NCBI GenBank assembly: GCA_045130235.1
Contig: JBGUPJ010000023.1
Coordinates: 1 to 64,000 of the forward strand
DNA from: UBA1756 sp045130235
GTDB taxonomy: Bacteria; Bacteroidota; Bacteroidia; Bacteroidales; WCHB1-69
Length of the DNA stretch: 64,000 nucleotides
Direction of reading: 5' to 3'
Shown: positions 16,857 to 25,387 of the stretch, one piece after another
Numbering within the stretch: position 1 is the stretch's first letter
Layout of the letters: each line of letters starts with the position of its first letter
The notes under the pieces: model-generated
What the model saw: the letters and a program-made list of their open reading frames with translations, nothing else
The model's database searches: none
What the model was told of the DNA's origin: nothing
Made by a program: the position numbers and the translations under genes

Positions 16857-19800
16857 CGAAATACAATCCAAGGCGTTAGAGGTCAATCTGCGCAACACGA
16901 AAGTCGATTACGAAATTCCGGCAGAACACCAGTGGTTCATGTCGCTTTCCGAAAATCAGTGGGGGCTCCACAAGCGCGTGATGGAGTTCTTCGCCGAATA
17001 CGACCACCCCATGTCCAACCGCGCCGAGGTGGTCAAGGCACTCCCCAACGTCACCATCAACGACTTCTGGCTTTATAAGGAGCTTCCTCTCGAAGAACAG
17101 AAACGGGTGGTCAATGTGGCGCTCGCCATCTATGAGAAGCTGCTGTCGGAGAAGCTGAGACACGCTTGGGCCAAGGATCTCGTCACCTATTTCCTCCGCT
17201 TTATCGAGAGCAACGATGCTGTGCTCAACCAGTGTGACAATGGCGTGGGGCGCTGTATCGCCTTGTTGAACAAGTATATGGACGATAACGCCTTCGACTA
17301 TTTTTGTCATATTGGTCAGTTTAAACTGAAACTCACGCTCGCAGCCAACAGTCCTGCTACTGCTGAGGCCACTTTCGAGATGATGAAGCGTCTGGTTATC
17401 AAACATATACAATATTGGAGAGAGACCACTCAGATTGTCAAATGGTACGATGAGCACAAGCAAAAAATGTCGCAAGACTACTCGCAGAGCCTTGCTGAGC
17501 TGGGCGACTCTTTGTTTGATGAATATACCCAGCTCGCCGAGAATGCCAAAGGCTGGCAGGAACTTTGCGACAACGCCTTCACTTTCAACGACATCATCAA
17601 GGCTTTCGAGAGTAAGATTTCCACTTTCCAGCATACTTCCGAACAGTTCTGCTACATCTTCTACCTTCTCCATCTTCCGGGCACCATCGACAACCATCCG
17701 CAGCTGCTGGTGGAACTCAACAAGGTCATCAAGATGGTGAGCCACGAGCTGGACGAGGCGCAGTGCATCGCCTCCATGGACGACCTGTTCGAGCAGTTTG
17801 TGGATTTCCGCGACAGCCATCTCAACCTCATTCTGGACTCCATTCTGGAGCTGGGAAAAGAGATTATCCATACCGACAACCGCACGCTGATCCGCCATTT
17901 GGAGAAGAAAATTATCGATTTCGGGTTTGTGACACCAGGGGTGAAGTACGTCACCAACGACTGGGAGCTGAAAGTGAATCCCTGCCATATTAAAAATGTG
18001 CGTGTCTGGCTCGAACTTATTGAGTATGCGCCTGAAACGATGCACAAATTGCTCTCCGCACTCATCATTAACCTGCGGGTGGGAGGCATCTTTGTGTTCG
18101 ACACCGACTTCTTCCAGAAAGATATCACCAAACTGCTGAATTCGCAAATTTCACCTGTATATAAACAGACCAAGCAGCTGGCCCGTATTTTCCCCGTCTA
18201 TTTCAATGAGATAGGTGCGGAAGGCGAACTGCGCGATGTCTCCACCAAGATTGATGAGCTTTCGCACCGCAACGACAAACTGATCCATTTCCTCCGCAAA
18301 CAAATCCATACCGAAGGCAACAACTCGCATATCCAAATCACGTTGGATGTGATTGATTTTTGGTATGATAAGAAAAAGGAACGCCTCAAAGAGATTTTGC
18401 CCCCCAATGTTTATGAGCTGGTGGAAGAAGAGGGACAGTGGGTGAACGGTGTTCACGAGTGTCTCCATAAATTCTGCGACTTCGCAAGTCTTTCGCTTGC
18501 CGAATTGATTGAGATGAAAAAGGATGATGTGGAGCAAATAGCTCGGAAGATTGATCATTCGGATCCTGTTGATATACAGCGCGTTTGTCTTATCATCGAA
18601 CTCTACCAGTTGTTGAAGGAGAAGTACATCTTCGACTCTACCGACATCATCAACATCATGCGTCGCGACAGTTTCCTTGAGACCGAGGATACCAACCGTC
18701 TGGAAGAGCTGCTGAACGGTAATGACCCCGTCGCCACCGTCAAGCACATCTTCTATCTGATGAAGAAGCTCAACAACATCATTTTTGACCCCAAAGAGAG
18801 CAAAGGGTGGGAGAATGTGGTGTATAAGCGGCATATCGCCTTCGGCATCCCCTCCATGTACGGCTACTACCGTGAGGTGAAATTCGATGCGCTCGGTTTG
18901 ATTTTCCGTCTGGAAAGAATCGTTACGGTACTCATCCACGACATTATTGAGAATCTTAATACGAACGTATTCACTTTCAATGCGTTCAAAGAGATTTGTG
19001 GCACTATTCAGTTGATGCACGAGGGTATGATGCTCGACGGCGTTTACGACCAGGGCTTCGACTCCAACCTCCAGATGTTGCACTACAGTCTTAACTCTGG
19101 TTGCTTCACTATTGAGCAGTATATCAATATTTTCCAGTTTATGGAGAATAGTTTGCACGAGATCATCAGCAACTATTTCATCCGTCCGTACGAGCCGTTG
19201 CTCAAGACCATCATCCCGCAGCTCACGGAAGAGATGCCTGCGGACAAGACCGAGGAGAAAAAGCTGGTGGCGCAGAAGTCGGAAGTGTTCTTCCGTGAGC
19301 TGCTCTCCTCATCGTTCCTTATCCAGCAGCTGGACAACTTCATCGGCGAGATTCTCAACAACCTCCGCAACCAGGCTAACCTGCTGACCTCGGAGGAGGC
19401 CAGCAACCTGATGACCTACGACCAGAAGCTGGCCTTCAGCCCGCTCAACAAGGAGACGCCCGCTGTGGACAACCGCGTGTTTCTCGGCGCTAAAGCCTAT
19501 TACCTGAAGAAATTATTCCTCAACAACTACCCGGTGCCGCCAGGATTTGTGGTCACCACCGAGGTGTTCCGCCGCATCCACGCCATTCAGAAAGTCTCGT
19601 CCATCAACGCTGAGTTTGATCGGATTTTGCACCGCCATCTTACAGGTGTTGAGAAACTTACAGGATTGAAATTCGGCGATCCCAAGCGGCCGCTGTTGCT
19701 GAGTGTGCGTTCAGGTTCCGCCATCTCCATGCCAGGTGCCATGAACACCTTCCTTAATGTCGGTCTCAACGACACCATTACGGAAGAGCTGAGCAAACAG

Positions 19801-20952
19801 GACAACTACGGCTGGACCTCGTGGGACTGCTATCGCCGTCTGCTCCAGACCTGGGGTATGGCGCATGGTCTCGACCGTAACGATTTCGACCAGATTATTC
19901 TTAACTACAAAAAGAAATATGGTGTGACGCAGAAAATTGAGTTCACACCTGCCAACATGCGCGAGATCGCTTTCGCCTACAAACAGTTTTTGATTGACAA
20001 CAACGTACATTTCGAGGAGCATCCTTTCCGCCAGCTGAAGCAGGCCATCCTCTGCGTGTTCGACTCCTGGTATTCTGAAAGAGCGAAAGTGTATCGCAAT
20101 CACATGCACATCGCCGAGGAGTGGGGTACCGCCGCCATCGTGCAGAAGATGGTGCTCGGTAATATCCACCGTGAGTCGGGCTCTGGCGTGGTGTTCACCC
20201 GCGATGTGAAGCGCAACCAGGGCAGCATCCACCTCACCGGTGACTTCTCCTTCCTCAGTCAGGGTGAAGATATTGTAGGTGGTCTTATCAATACATTGCC
20301 TATCAGTGAGTTCCAAAGAAAATCTGAATACCAGAACGCACCCTTCTCCTTGCAAAGTCAGTACCCCGAAATTTATAACAAGTTGAGAGAATTGGCCAAG
20401 AATATGTTGGAGAAGGACGGTTTCAGTCATCAGGAGATAGAGTTTACTTTCGAGACCTCTAAGGCTGAAGACCTGTACATGCTACAGACCCGCAACATGA
20501 ACATCACCCGTCAGGATGCGGTGGAGACTTTCGCCACCAATCCGGAGGAGATGGAGAAGGTGGGCAATGGCATCGGTATCGGCAACGGCGTGCTCAACGG
20601 CATCATCGTGTTCGACATGGAGGATATCCAGAAAGTGCGCAACAGCGATGACCCCGACCGCCATATCGTGCTGGTGCGCCCCGACACCGTTCCCGACGAC
20701 ATCGAGCTGATTATCGAGTGCGACGGATTGCTTACTGCCCGTGGAGGTGCTACTTCCCATGCCGCTGTCACCGCCGCCACCCTCGGCAAAATCTGTGCCG
20801 TGAACTGCGAAGCCCTCATCGTCCGCGAGAAAGAAAAGACCCTCACTATCAACGGCACGCCTTTCAACGTGTTCGATCCTATCGCCATCGACGGCCATAA
20901 CGGCATCATCTATAAAGGCAATTATCCGGTTTCTGTCGATGACCTCAATTAA
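16849..20952 (+). CDS. PPDK-like dikinase with a large helical N-terminal region and no PEP-binding barrel
   Basis: 1367 residues. Residues 1 to about 870 are mostly helical, rich in Leu, Glu, Lys and Ile, and not recognised. From about 874 the sequence is plainly the nucleotide-binding domain of pyruvate phosphate dikinase: GAKAYYLKKLF, PVPPGFVVTTEVF, LLSVRSGSAISMPGAMNTFLN, VVFTRDVKRNQG, SFLSQGEDIVGG and LYMLQTRN. The phosphohistidine domain follows, with ARGGATSHAAVTA (His1304), and the protein stops about 60 residues later. The C-terminal PEP/pyruvate TIM barrel of PPDK is absent. By mechanism it should move the beta-phosphate of ATP to His1304 and then to an unknown acceptor, as glucan water dikinases do. 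It overlaps the GAPDH gene by 8 bases. Cytoplasmic; no signal peptide. Confidence 0.85.
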   Translation: MINEIQSKALEVNLRNTKVDYEIPAEHQWFMSLSENQWGLHKRVMEFFAEYDHPMSNRAEVVKALPNVTINDFWLYKELPLEEQKRVVNVALAIYEKLLSEKLRHAWAKDLVTYFLRFIESNDAVLNQCDNGVGRCIALLNKYMDDNAFDYFCHIGQFKLKLTLAANSPATAEATFEMMKRLVIKHIQYWRETTQIVKWYDEHKQKMSQDYSQSLAELGDSLFDEYTQLAENAKGWQELCDNAFTFNDIIKAFESKISTFQHTSEQFCYIFYLLHLPGTIDNHPQLLVELNKVIKMVSHELDEAQCIASMDDLFEQFVDFRDSHLNLILDSILELGKEIIHTDNRTLIRHLEKKIIDFGFVTPGVKYVTNDWELKVNPCHIKNVRVWLELIEYAPETMHKLLSALIINLRVGGIFVFDTDFFQKDITKLLNSQISPVYKQTKQLARIFPVYFNEIGAEGELRDVSTKIDELSHRNDKLIHFLRKQIHTEGNNSHIQITLDVIDFWYDKKKERLKEILPPNVYELVEEEGQWVNGVHECLHKFCDFASLSLAELIEMKKDDVEQIARKIDHSDPVDIQRVCLIIELYQLLKEKYIFDSTDIINIMRRDSFLETEDTNRLEELLNGNDPVATVKHIFYLMKKLNNIIFDPKESKGWENVVYKRHIAFGIPSMYGYYREVKFDALGLIFRLERIVTVLIHDIIENLNTNVFTFNAFKEICGTIQLMHEGMMLDGVYDQGFDSNLQMLHYSLNSGCFTIEQYINIFQFMENSLHEIISNYFIRPYEPLLKTIIPQLTEEMPADKTEEKKLVAQKSEVFFRELLSSSFLIQQLDNFIGEILNNLRNQANLLTSEEASNLMTYDQKLAFSPLNKETPAVDNRVFLGAKAYYLKKLFLNNYPVPPGFVVTTEVFRRIHAIQKVSSINAEFDRILHRHLTGVEKLTGLKFGDPKRPLLLSVRSGSAISMPGAMNTFLNVGLNDTITEELSKQDNYGWTSWDCYRRLLQTWGMAHGLDRNDFDQIILNYKKKYGVTQKIEFTPANMREIAFAYKQFLIDNNVHFEEHPFRQLKQAILCVFDSWYSERAKVYRNHMHIAEEWGTAAIVQKMVLGNIHRESGSGVVFTRDVKRNQGSIHLTGDFSFLSQGEDIVGGLINTLPISEFQRKSEYQNAPFSLQSQYPEIYNKLRELAKNMLEKDGFSHQEIEFTFETSKAEDLYMLQTRNMNITRQDAVETFATNPEEMEKVGNGIGIGNGVLNGIIVFDMEDIQKVRNSDDPDRHIVLVRPDTVPDDIELIIECDGLLTARGGATSHAAVTAATLGKICAVNCEALIVREKEKTLTINGTPFNVFDPIAIDGHNGIIYKGNYPVSVDDLN

Positions 20953-20992
20953 TCTTTCAAATCTTTAAATCCCTCAAATCTTTTAAATAATT

Positions 20993-21760
20993 ATGTATAA
21001 TTTCAATGCTAAAGAAACCAAAGAACGCCTCGTCAACTGGATCAAAGACTGGTTTGAACGAAACGGCAAGGGATGTAATGCAATAGTAGGCCTTTCCGGC
21101 GGGAAAGATTCCACCATCATGGCCGCACTCTGTGTGGAAGCGCTCGGCAAAGAGCGGGTGATCGGCGTAGGGATGCCTGATGCGGGGCAGGACCTGCACG
21201 GTGCCGACAAGGTGGCCGAGTATTTGGGCATCCGTTTCCTTGAGGCCAATATTGGCGGTATGACCGCTGCGCTGAAGAGCATGTTTGATGGGTTCCGAGA
21301 AGGGGAGGGGAGACCATGGGGCTTCGAGATGTCGGTGCAGGCCGAGCAGAACATGCCGCCGCGCCTCCGCATGGTGACGCTGTACGCCATCAGCCAGTCG
21401 AACAACGGGCGGGTGATGGGCACCTGCAACCTCAGCGAGAACTATATCGGCTACCTTACCAAATTCGGTGATGGCGCTTCCGATGTGGAGCCATTGGCGG
21501 AACTTACTGTGACAGAGCTGCTTCAGATTGGCGATGAGATGGGTATTCCGTACCAGTGGGTACACAAGGTGCCAACCGACGACCTGCCTCACTCCAAAAC
21601 CGACGAGGAAAAATTCGGGTTCACCTACGCCACGCTCGACAAGTACATCCGCGGTTTGGAAACACCACCCGCCGACATCAAGGAGAAAATTGACAGAATG
21701 CACCGCAACAACATGTTCAAGCTGCAGCCAGTGGAGACTTTCAAGCCCATGATAGGATGA
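20993..21760 (+). CDS. nadE: NAD synthase
   Basis: 255 residues: the short, ammonia-using form without a glutaminase domain. The PP-loop motif SGGKDS is at residues 35-40. Other NadE features are GTCNLSENYIGYLTKFGDGASD (the ammonia/NaAD site region), PLAELTVTELLQIG and the C-terminal DDLPHSKTDEEKFGFTYATLD. It makes NAD from nicotinate adenine dinucleotide, ATP and ammonia. It follows the dikinase gene after 40 bases, so it may share a transcript with the NAD-dependent GAPDH upstream. Its TGA overlaps the ATG of the kinase-HD gene (ATGA). Confidence 0.93.
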   Translation: MYNFNAKETKERLVNWIKDWFERNGKGCNAIVGLSGGKDSTIMAALCVEALGKERVIGVGMPDAGQDLHGADKVAEYLGIRFLEANIGGMTAALKSMFDGFREGEGRPWGFEMSVQAEQNMPPRLRMVTLYAISQSNNGRVMGTCNLSENYIGYLTKFGDGASDVEPLAELTVTELLQIGDEMGIPYQWVHKVPTDDLPHSKTDEEKFGFTYATLDKYIRGLETPPADIKEKIDRMHRNNMFKLQPVETFKPMIG

Positions 21761-22680
21761 AGACGTTGGTGATGATGATCGGTTTGCCCGGTAGCGGCAA
21801 GAGTACCATCGCCAACAGGAATGAAGGTCAATCGCTGGTACTTTCAACAGATGAGATTCGTGGTGAACTTTTCGGGGATGAAAATATACAGCGGAGTCCC
21901 GACAAGGTATTTGAGACGGTAAAACGCCGGATCGTGGGGGCGTTGAATGGCGACTGTGATACGGTCGTGATGGATGCCACCAATTTGAGGAAGAAAAATC
22001 GTATTCCTTTCATTGCGGGCATTCGTGCGAGAGTGAAAGCAGACATAGAAGTTGTGGCGCACTGGGTGGCTGTTCCGTATGCCGAATGCTTGAAACGTGA
22101 TGGGGCAAGAAAACGGCAGGTCGGAGCCGATGCCATCAGAAAAATGTACCTGAATTTTGCTCCCCCTGGTTATGAGGAGGGGTTTGATGGTGTGGAAATG
22201 TCATTCAACTGCACGGAGGAGCAGATGGCCCATTATACCATAGATGGCTTTATGGCCGAGGCGATGGTGTTCGATCAGCGCAATCACCATCATTCGCTCA
22301 CACTGGGAGGACATTGTTTAAAGGCAATGGAGTACGTGAAGGGGCATGGAGGAGGTGATAGGGTTTGTATGGCGGCTCAGATTCATGATAATGGCAAGCT
22401 GTTCACGGCTTCTTTTCTGGATTATAAAGGAGAGATGACGGAAGAATACCACTATTACCAGCATCACTGCGTGGGCGCTTACGACAGCGTTTTCTATACC
22501 CGCCATCAGTGCAGTTGCGAGGATTCGGTATATATTGCCAACTTGATCTATTACCACATGCATCCTTTGTTGGATTGGAAAAACAATCCTGCCAAGCAGA
22601 ATAAGGATACCGCTACGATGTCGCAAGACTTTTTGAAAGACCTTATGCTCCTGCATGAGGGCGACATGTATGCCCATTAA
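21757..22680 (+). CDS. Polynucleotide-kinase-like P-loop domain fused to an HD domain
   Basis: 307 residues. The N-terminal half is a P-loop kinase of the T4 polynucleotide kinase type: Walker A GLPGSGKST (9-17), LSTDEIRGELFG with Asp32 and Arg35 at the places of the T4 general acid and its partner, VVMDATNLRKKNR, and an Arg-rich lid (KRDGARKRQVGADAIRKMY). The C-terminal half carries HD-superfamily ligands: His186 (GGHC), His210-Asp211 (QIHDNGKL), His236/237 and His267/269. Known HD-Pnk RNA-repair enzymes of Bacteroidetes, as I recall them, have the HD domain first, so the order is reversed here. The 4-base overlap with nadE implies coupled translation. The likely reaction is 5'-end phosphorylation plus phosphoester hydrolysis; the substrate is unknown. 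Confidence 0.8.
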   Translation: MKTLVMMIGLPGSGKSTIANRNEGQSLVLSTDEIRGELFGDENIQRSPDKVFETVKRRIVGALNGDCDTVVMDATNLRKKNRIPFIAGIRARVKADIEVVAHWVAVPYAECLKRDGARKRQVGADAIRKMYLNFAPPGYEEGFDGVEMSFNCTEEQMAHYTIDGFMAEAMVFDQRNHHHSLTLGGHCLKAMEYVKGHGGGDRVCMAAQIHDNGKLFTASFLDYKGEMTEEYHYYQHHCVGAYDSVFYTRHQCSCEDSVYIANLIYYHMHPLLDWKNNPAKQNKDTATMSQDFLKDLMLLHEGDMYAH

Positions 22681-22766
22681 TCTAGGCGAATGAGGCGAGA
22701 TTTTATTTTTTTTATAAAAAAACAAAAAAATAGCGGAAAAATCCTTTTTGTGTCAGAAATAATTTG

Positions 22767-22774
22767 TATTTTTG
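22767..22774 (+). promoter_or_regulatory. -7 promoter element for the C10 protease
   Basis: TATTTTTG followed by CA matches TAnnTTTG. A TTTG at 22747-22750 is upstream at slightly short spacing. It lies 55 bases before the ATG at 22829 and excludes the in-frame start at 22772. Confidence 0.6.
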
Positions 22775-22828
22775 CACGCTAAATTTCGAATTAGAATAAT
22801 TAGAATAAATATTAAAAAAACCAAACCA

Positions 22829-25237
22829 ATGAAGAAGACTTTACTATCTGTTCTTTTCTGCTGTTTGTTCGTGTTTGCCTTTGCAGACAATGTCATTACA
22901 GTGCAGGAGGCCAAAACGGTTTCCAAGAACTTCATCACGGCAGTCAGCCCGACCACTCCGATTTCCGAATCTGACCTGATTCTGAAACAAACCGCCCGTG
23001 GTGAGAACGACGAGCCTTTGTATTATGTTTTCGGTATCAGAAACGGCGGTTTCATCATCGTTTCGGCTACCGATGCAGCAACTCCGGTGCTCGCTTATTC
23101 TCTCGAGAATGAGTTCAAAGCCGAGGCTTGCGGTTATATGTTGGAGAGTTACAAGGCTGATGTTAGCGCTGCCAAAGCCAGCAACAACACGCAGTGTGCC
23201 AAAGAGTGGGAGTTCCTCAGAAACTACACCCCCACTCGTATCGACACCACTATCTATATCGACAGCGAGGTGAAACCTCTGCTCACTTCTACTTGGAACC
23301 AGGTGACCTACTATAATAACTACTGTCCCTTCCAAGCTGATGCAGTGCAGAGCCAGGCCAACCTCGACTGCGACGGCCATGTGCCCGCAGGCTGTGTGGC
23401 TGCCGACATGTCGGTCATCATGCACTACTACCGCTATCCTGAATATGGTATTGGCGGCGTGGGATATCACCCGATTCACTACATCACCAACAACGACAAT
23501 GAGATTATTGATACCATCACCTATCCTTGGCAGGTTCAGAATTTCAATGTGATGCATGATTATAACTATATGCCGAACTCTATCGACGCCTACACTGGCG
23601 AGGTGGCCAAGCTGATGTGGCACGCTGGTATCTCCGTGCAGATGGACTACGGTCCGGACGGCTCTGGTGCACAGTCACCCTATGCCCTCACTGTTATGAA
23701 GAACAACTGGGGTTACGAACGTACCGCCCAGATTTACAACCGTGGCGATTTCAGCAATGTGCGCTGGTGCGACTCCATCACGAAGGAAATTGACCTGATG
23801 CGCCCCATCTACTACTCCGGTTCTAACAGCGGCGGCGGTCACGCCTTCATGTTCGATGGTTACCAGATGCGCAAGATGGTTCTCACCACCCCCGTCTATG
23901 GCGACACCATCTATACCGTCAACCATGTTGACTCCACCGACCACCCCATCATTAGCATCATCGACTCCACTTGGAATGATGTGGATAGCGTTTGGGTATA
24001 TGCTTACGATACCGCCCACAATTTTGTTTATGATACTATTTGGGACATCTCACACACCGAAAGCCTGACCACGTATGTTCACGATACCGTTGACTACCAC
24101 ACCCTCAACACCCTTCCGCTGGTACACATCAACTGGGGTTGGGGTGGCTATAGCAATGGTTATTACACCCTTTCTGGTACCAACCACGTCGGCACCTACA
24201 CACAGAACGAGGCAATGATGATTGGCCTCTATCCTGCGAACCAGGCTCCGAAAGACACTACCGGTCATGTGAATGTTTATGGTACTCGCGGCTCTATCAG
24301 CGATGGCGCTGGTAACCTTATGTATCGTCCGAATACCGACCGTACTTGGATGATCGCAGCACCGGGCGCAACCCGCTACTCCATTAAGTTCCTCCGCCTT
24401 GAGACCGAGGCCAACGCTGACGAAGTGATTTTCTACAAGAATGGTAATATGAACGATGAGGCTGGTCGTTACTCTGGCAACACCTGGCCCAGCACCGCCT
24501 TTAACATCGTGGCCGACAGCGTGCTCGTGCGCTTCGTCTCCAATGGTAACGATGTGACTGGCCGTGGCTTCGTATTCGATTTCACCGCCACCACTCCGAG
24601 CGGCTATTGCGATGAGGAAGTTATCCTGCCCGCCGGTACGGGTACTATCACCGATAAAGGTAACGCCAATGTTGAGGAAGGCACTCCTTACCGCCCCGAA
24701 ACCACCTGCACCTGGAGAATTAACGGCTTCGACAAACTGTATATCTCCTACCCGCAGATTGAACTTGGCGCTGGCGACTTCATCGACTTCTTCGATGTTA
24801 CCCAGCCTACCAAACAATATCCGCTTTTCCGTATCGACCAGTACAACTGGCCTACCTCCGATGTGTATGTTGTGGAAGGTAATGTTCACAAACTGAAAAT
24901 ACGCTTCGTTTCTGATAACTTCGAAGAAAACAACGGCTTCACCCTCACCTACGAAACCGTTACCAATATTGATGAGCAGAATGGTTTGAACAATATCGCC
25001 GTTTACCCGAATCCTGCCAGCAGCACTTTGAATGTTGACCTCTCCTCCGACTATGAAGGTCAGATCAATTTCAGAGTTACTGACATGACCGGTCGCACCA
25101 TCAGCACCGAAAGCATCCATGCTGACGGCGGTGAGCTTCACCACACCCTTAACGTGAGCAACCTTTCCAAGGGGCTCTACCTGCTCAGCATCGAAGGCAC
25201 CCACGGCAAGAGCGTCCGTAAATTCGTGGTCGAATAA
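22829..25237 (+). CDS. C10 (streptopain-type) cysteine protease exported by T9SS
   Basis: 802 residues from the ATG at 22829. Signal peptide MKKTLLSVLFCCLFVFAFAD, then a Spi-like inhibitory prodomain (about 21-125; NGGFIIVSATDAATPVLAYS). Catalytic Cys189 lies in PAGCVAADMSVIMHYY, catalytic His338 in SGGGHAFMFDGYQ, and the Trp-rich segment HINWGWGGYSNGYY follows. Two CUB-like beta domains occupy about 500-715. The C-terminus (about 722-802, VYPNPASSTLNVDLS to GLYLLSIEGTHGKSVRKFVVE) is a T9SS type A sorting domain, so the enzyme is passed across the outer membrane and anchored or released. Similar in layout to C10 proteases of Porphyromonas and Prevotella. A strong terminator follows. Confidence 0.93.
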   Translation: MKKTLLSVLFCCLFVFAFADNVITVQEAKTVSKNFITAVSPTTPISESDLILKQTARGENDEPLYYVFGIRNGGFIIVSATDAATPVLAYSLENEFKAEACGYMLESYKADVSAAKASNNTQCAKEWEFLRNYTPTRIDTTIYIDSEVKPLLTSTWNQVTYYNNYCPFQADAVQSQANLDCDGHVPAGCVAADMSVIMHYYRYPEYGIGGVGYHPIHYITNNDNEIIDTITYPWQVQNFNVMHDYNYMPNSIDAYTGEVAKLMWHAGISVQMDYGPDGSGAQSPYALTVMKNNWGYERTAQIYNRGDFSNVRWCDSITKEIDLMRPIYYSGSNSGGGHAFMFDGYQMRKMVLTTPVYGDTIYTVNHVDSTDHPIISIIDSTWNDVDSVWVYAYDTAHNFVYDTIWDISHTESLTTYVHDTVDYHTLNTLPLVHINWGWGGYSNGYYTLSGTNHVGTYTQNEAMMIGLYPANQAPKDTTGHVNVYGTRGSISDGAGNLMYRPNTDRTWMIAAPGATRYSIKFLRLETEANADEVIFYKNGNMNDEAGRYSGNTWPSTAFNIVADSVLVRFVSNGNDVTGRGFVFDFTATTPSGYCDEEVILPAGTGTITDKGNANVEEGTPYRPETTCTWRINGFDKLYISYPQIELGAGDFIDFFDVTQPTKQYPLFRIDQYNWPTSDVYVVEGNVHKLKIRFVSDNFEENNGFTLTYETVTNIDEQNGLNNIAVYPNPASSTLNVDLSSDYEGQINFRVTDMTGRTISTESIHADGGELHHTLNVSNLSKGLYLLSIEGTHGKSVRKFVVE

Positions 25238-25256
25238 TTCCTATATCACCATACTG

Positions 25257-25290
25257 AAAAGTGTCCTGATTTCAGGACACTTTTTTTTTG
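25257..25290 (+). terminator. Intrinsic terminator after the C10 protease
   Basis: AAAAGTGTCCTGA and TCAGGACACTTTTTTTTT form a 9-bp GC-containing stem with a tiny loop and a long T-run, 20 bases after the stop. Confidence 0.92.
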
Positions 25291-25345
25291 TAACAATATT
25301 TGTGATTTTACGTTCAAAAATCGTGTGCCATATCAAAAAAATTAC

Positions 25346-25353
25346 TATTTTTG
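25346..25353 (+). promoter_or_regulatory. -7 promoter element for the PepSY-like / prmA operon
   Basis: TATTTTTG followed by TG matches TAnnTTTG, 35 bases before the ATG at 25388. Confidence 0.55.
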
Positions 25354-25387
25354 TGGCTTGTATTTTTATGACAAAAATTTATACATT

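Noticed and set aside
22772..22828. Upstream in-frame start of the C10 protease
   Set aside because: It overlaps the promoter element and would put 19 basic residues before a perfect signal peptide.
24050..25204. Minus-strand frame (384 codons) antisense to the C10 protease
   Set aside because: It lies inside a gene with a complete active site and sorting domain; no promoter or domain supports it.
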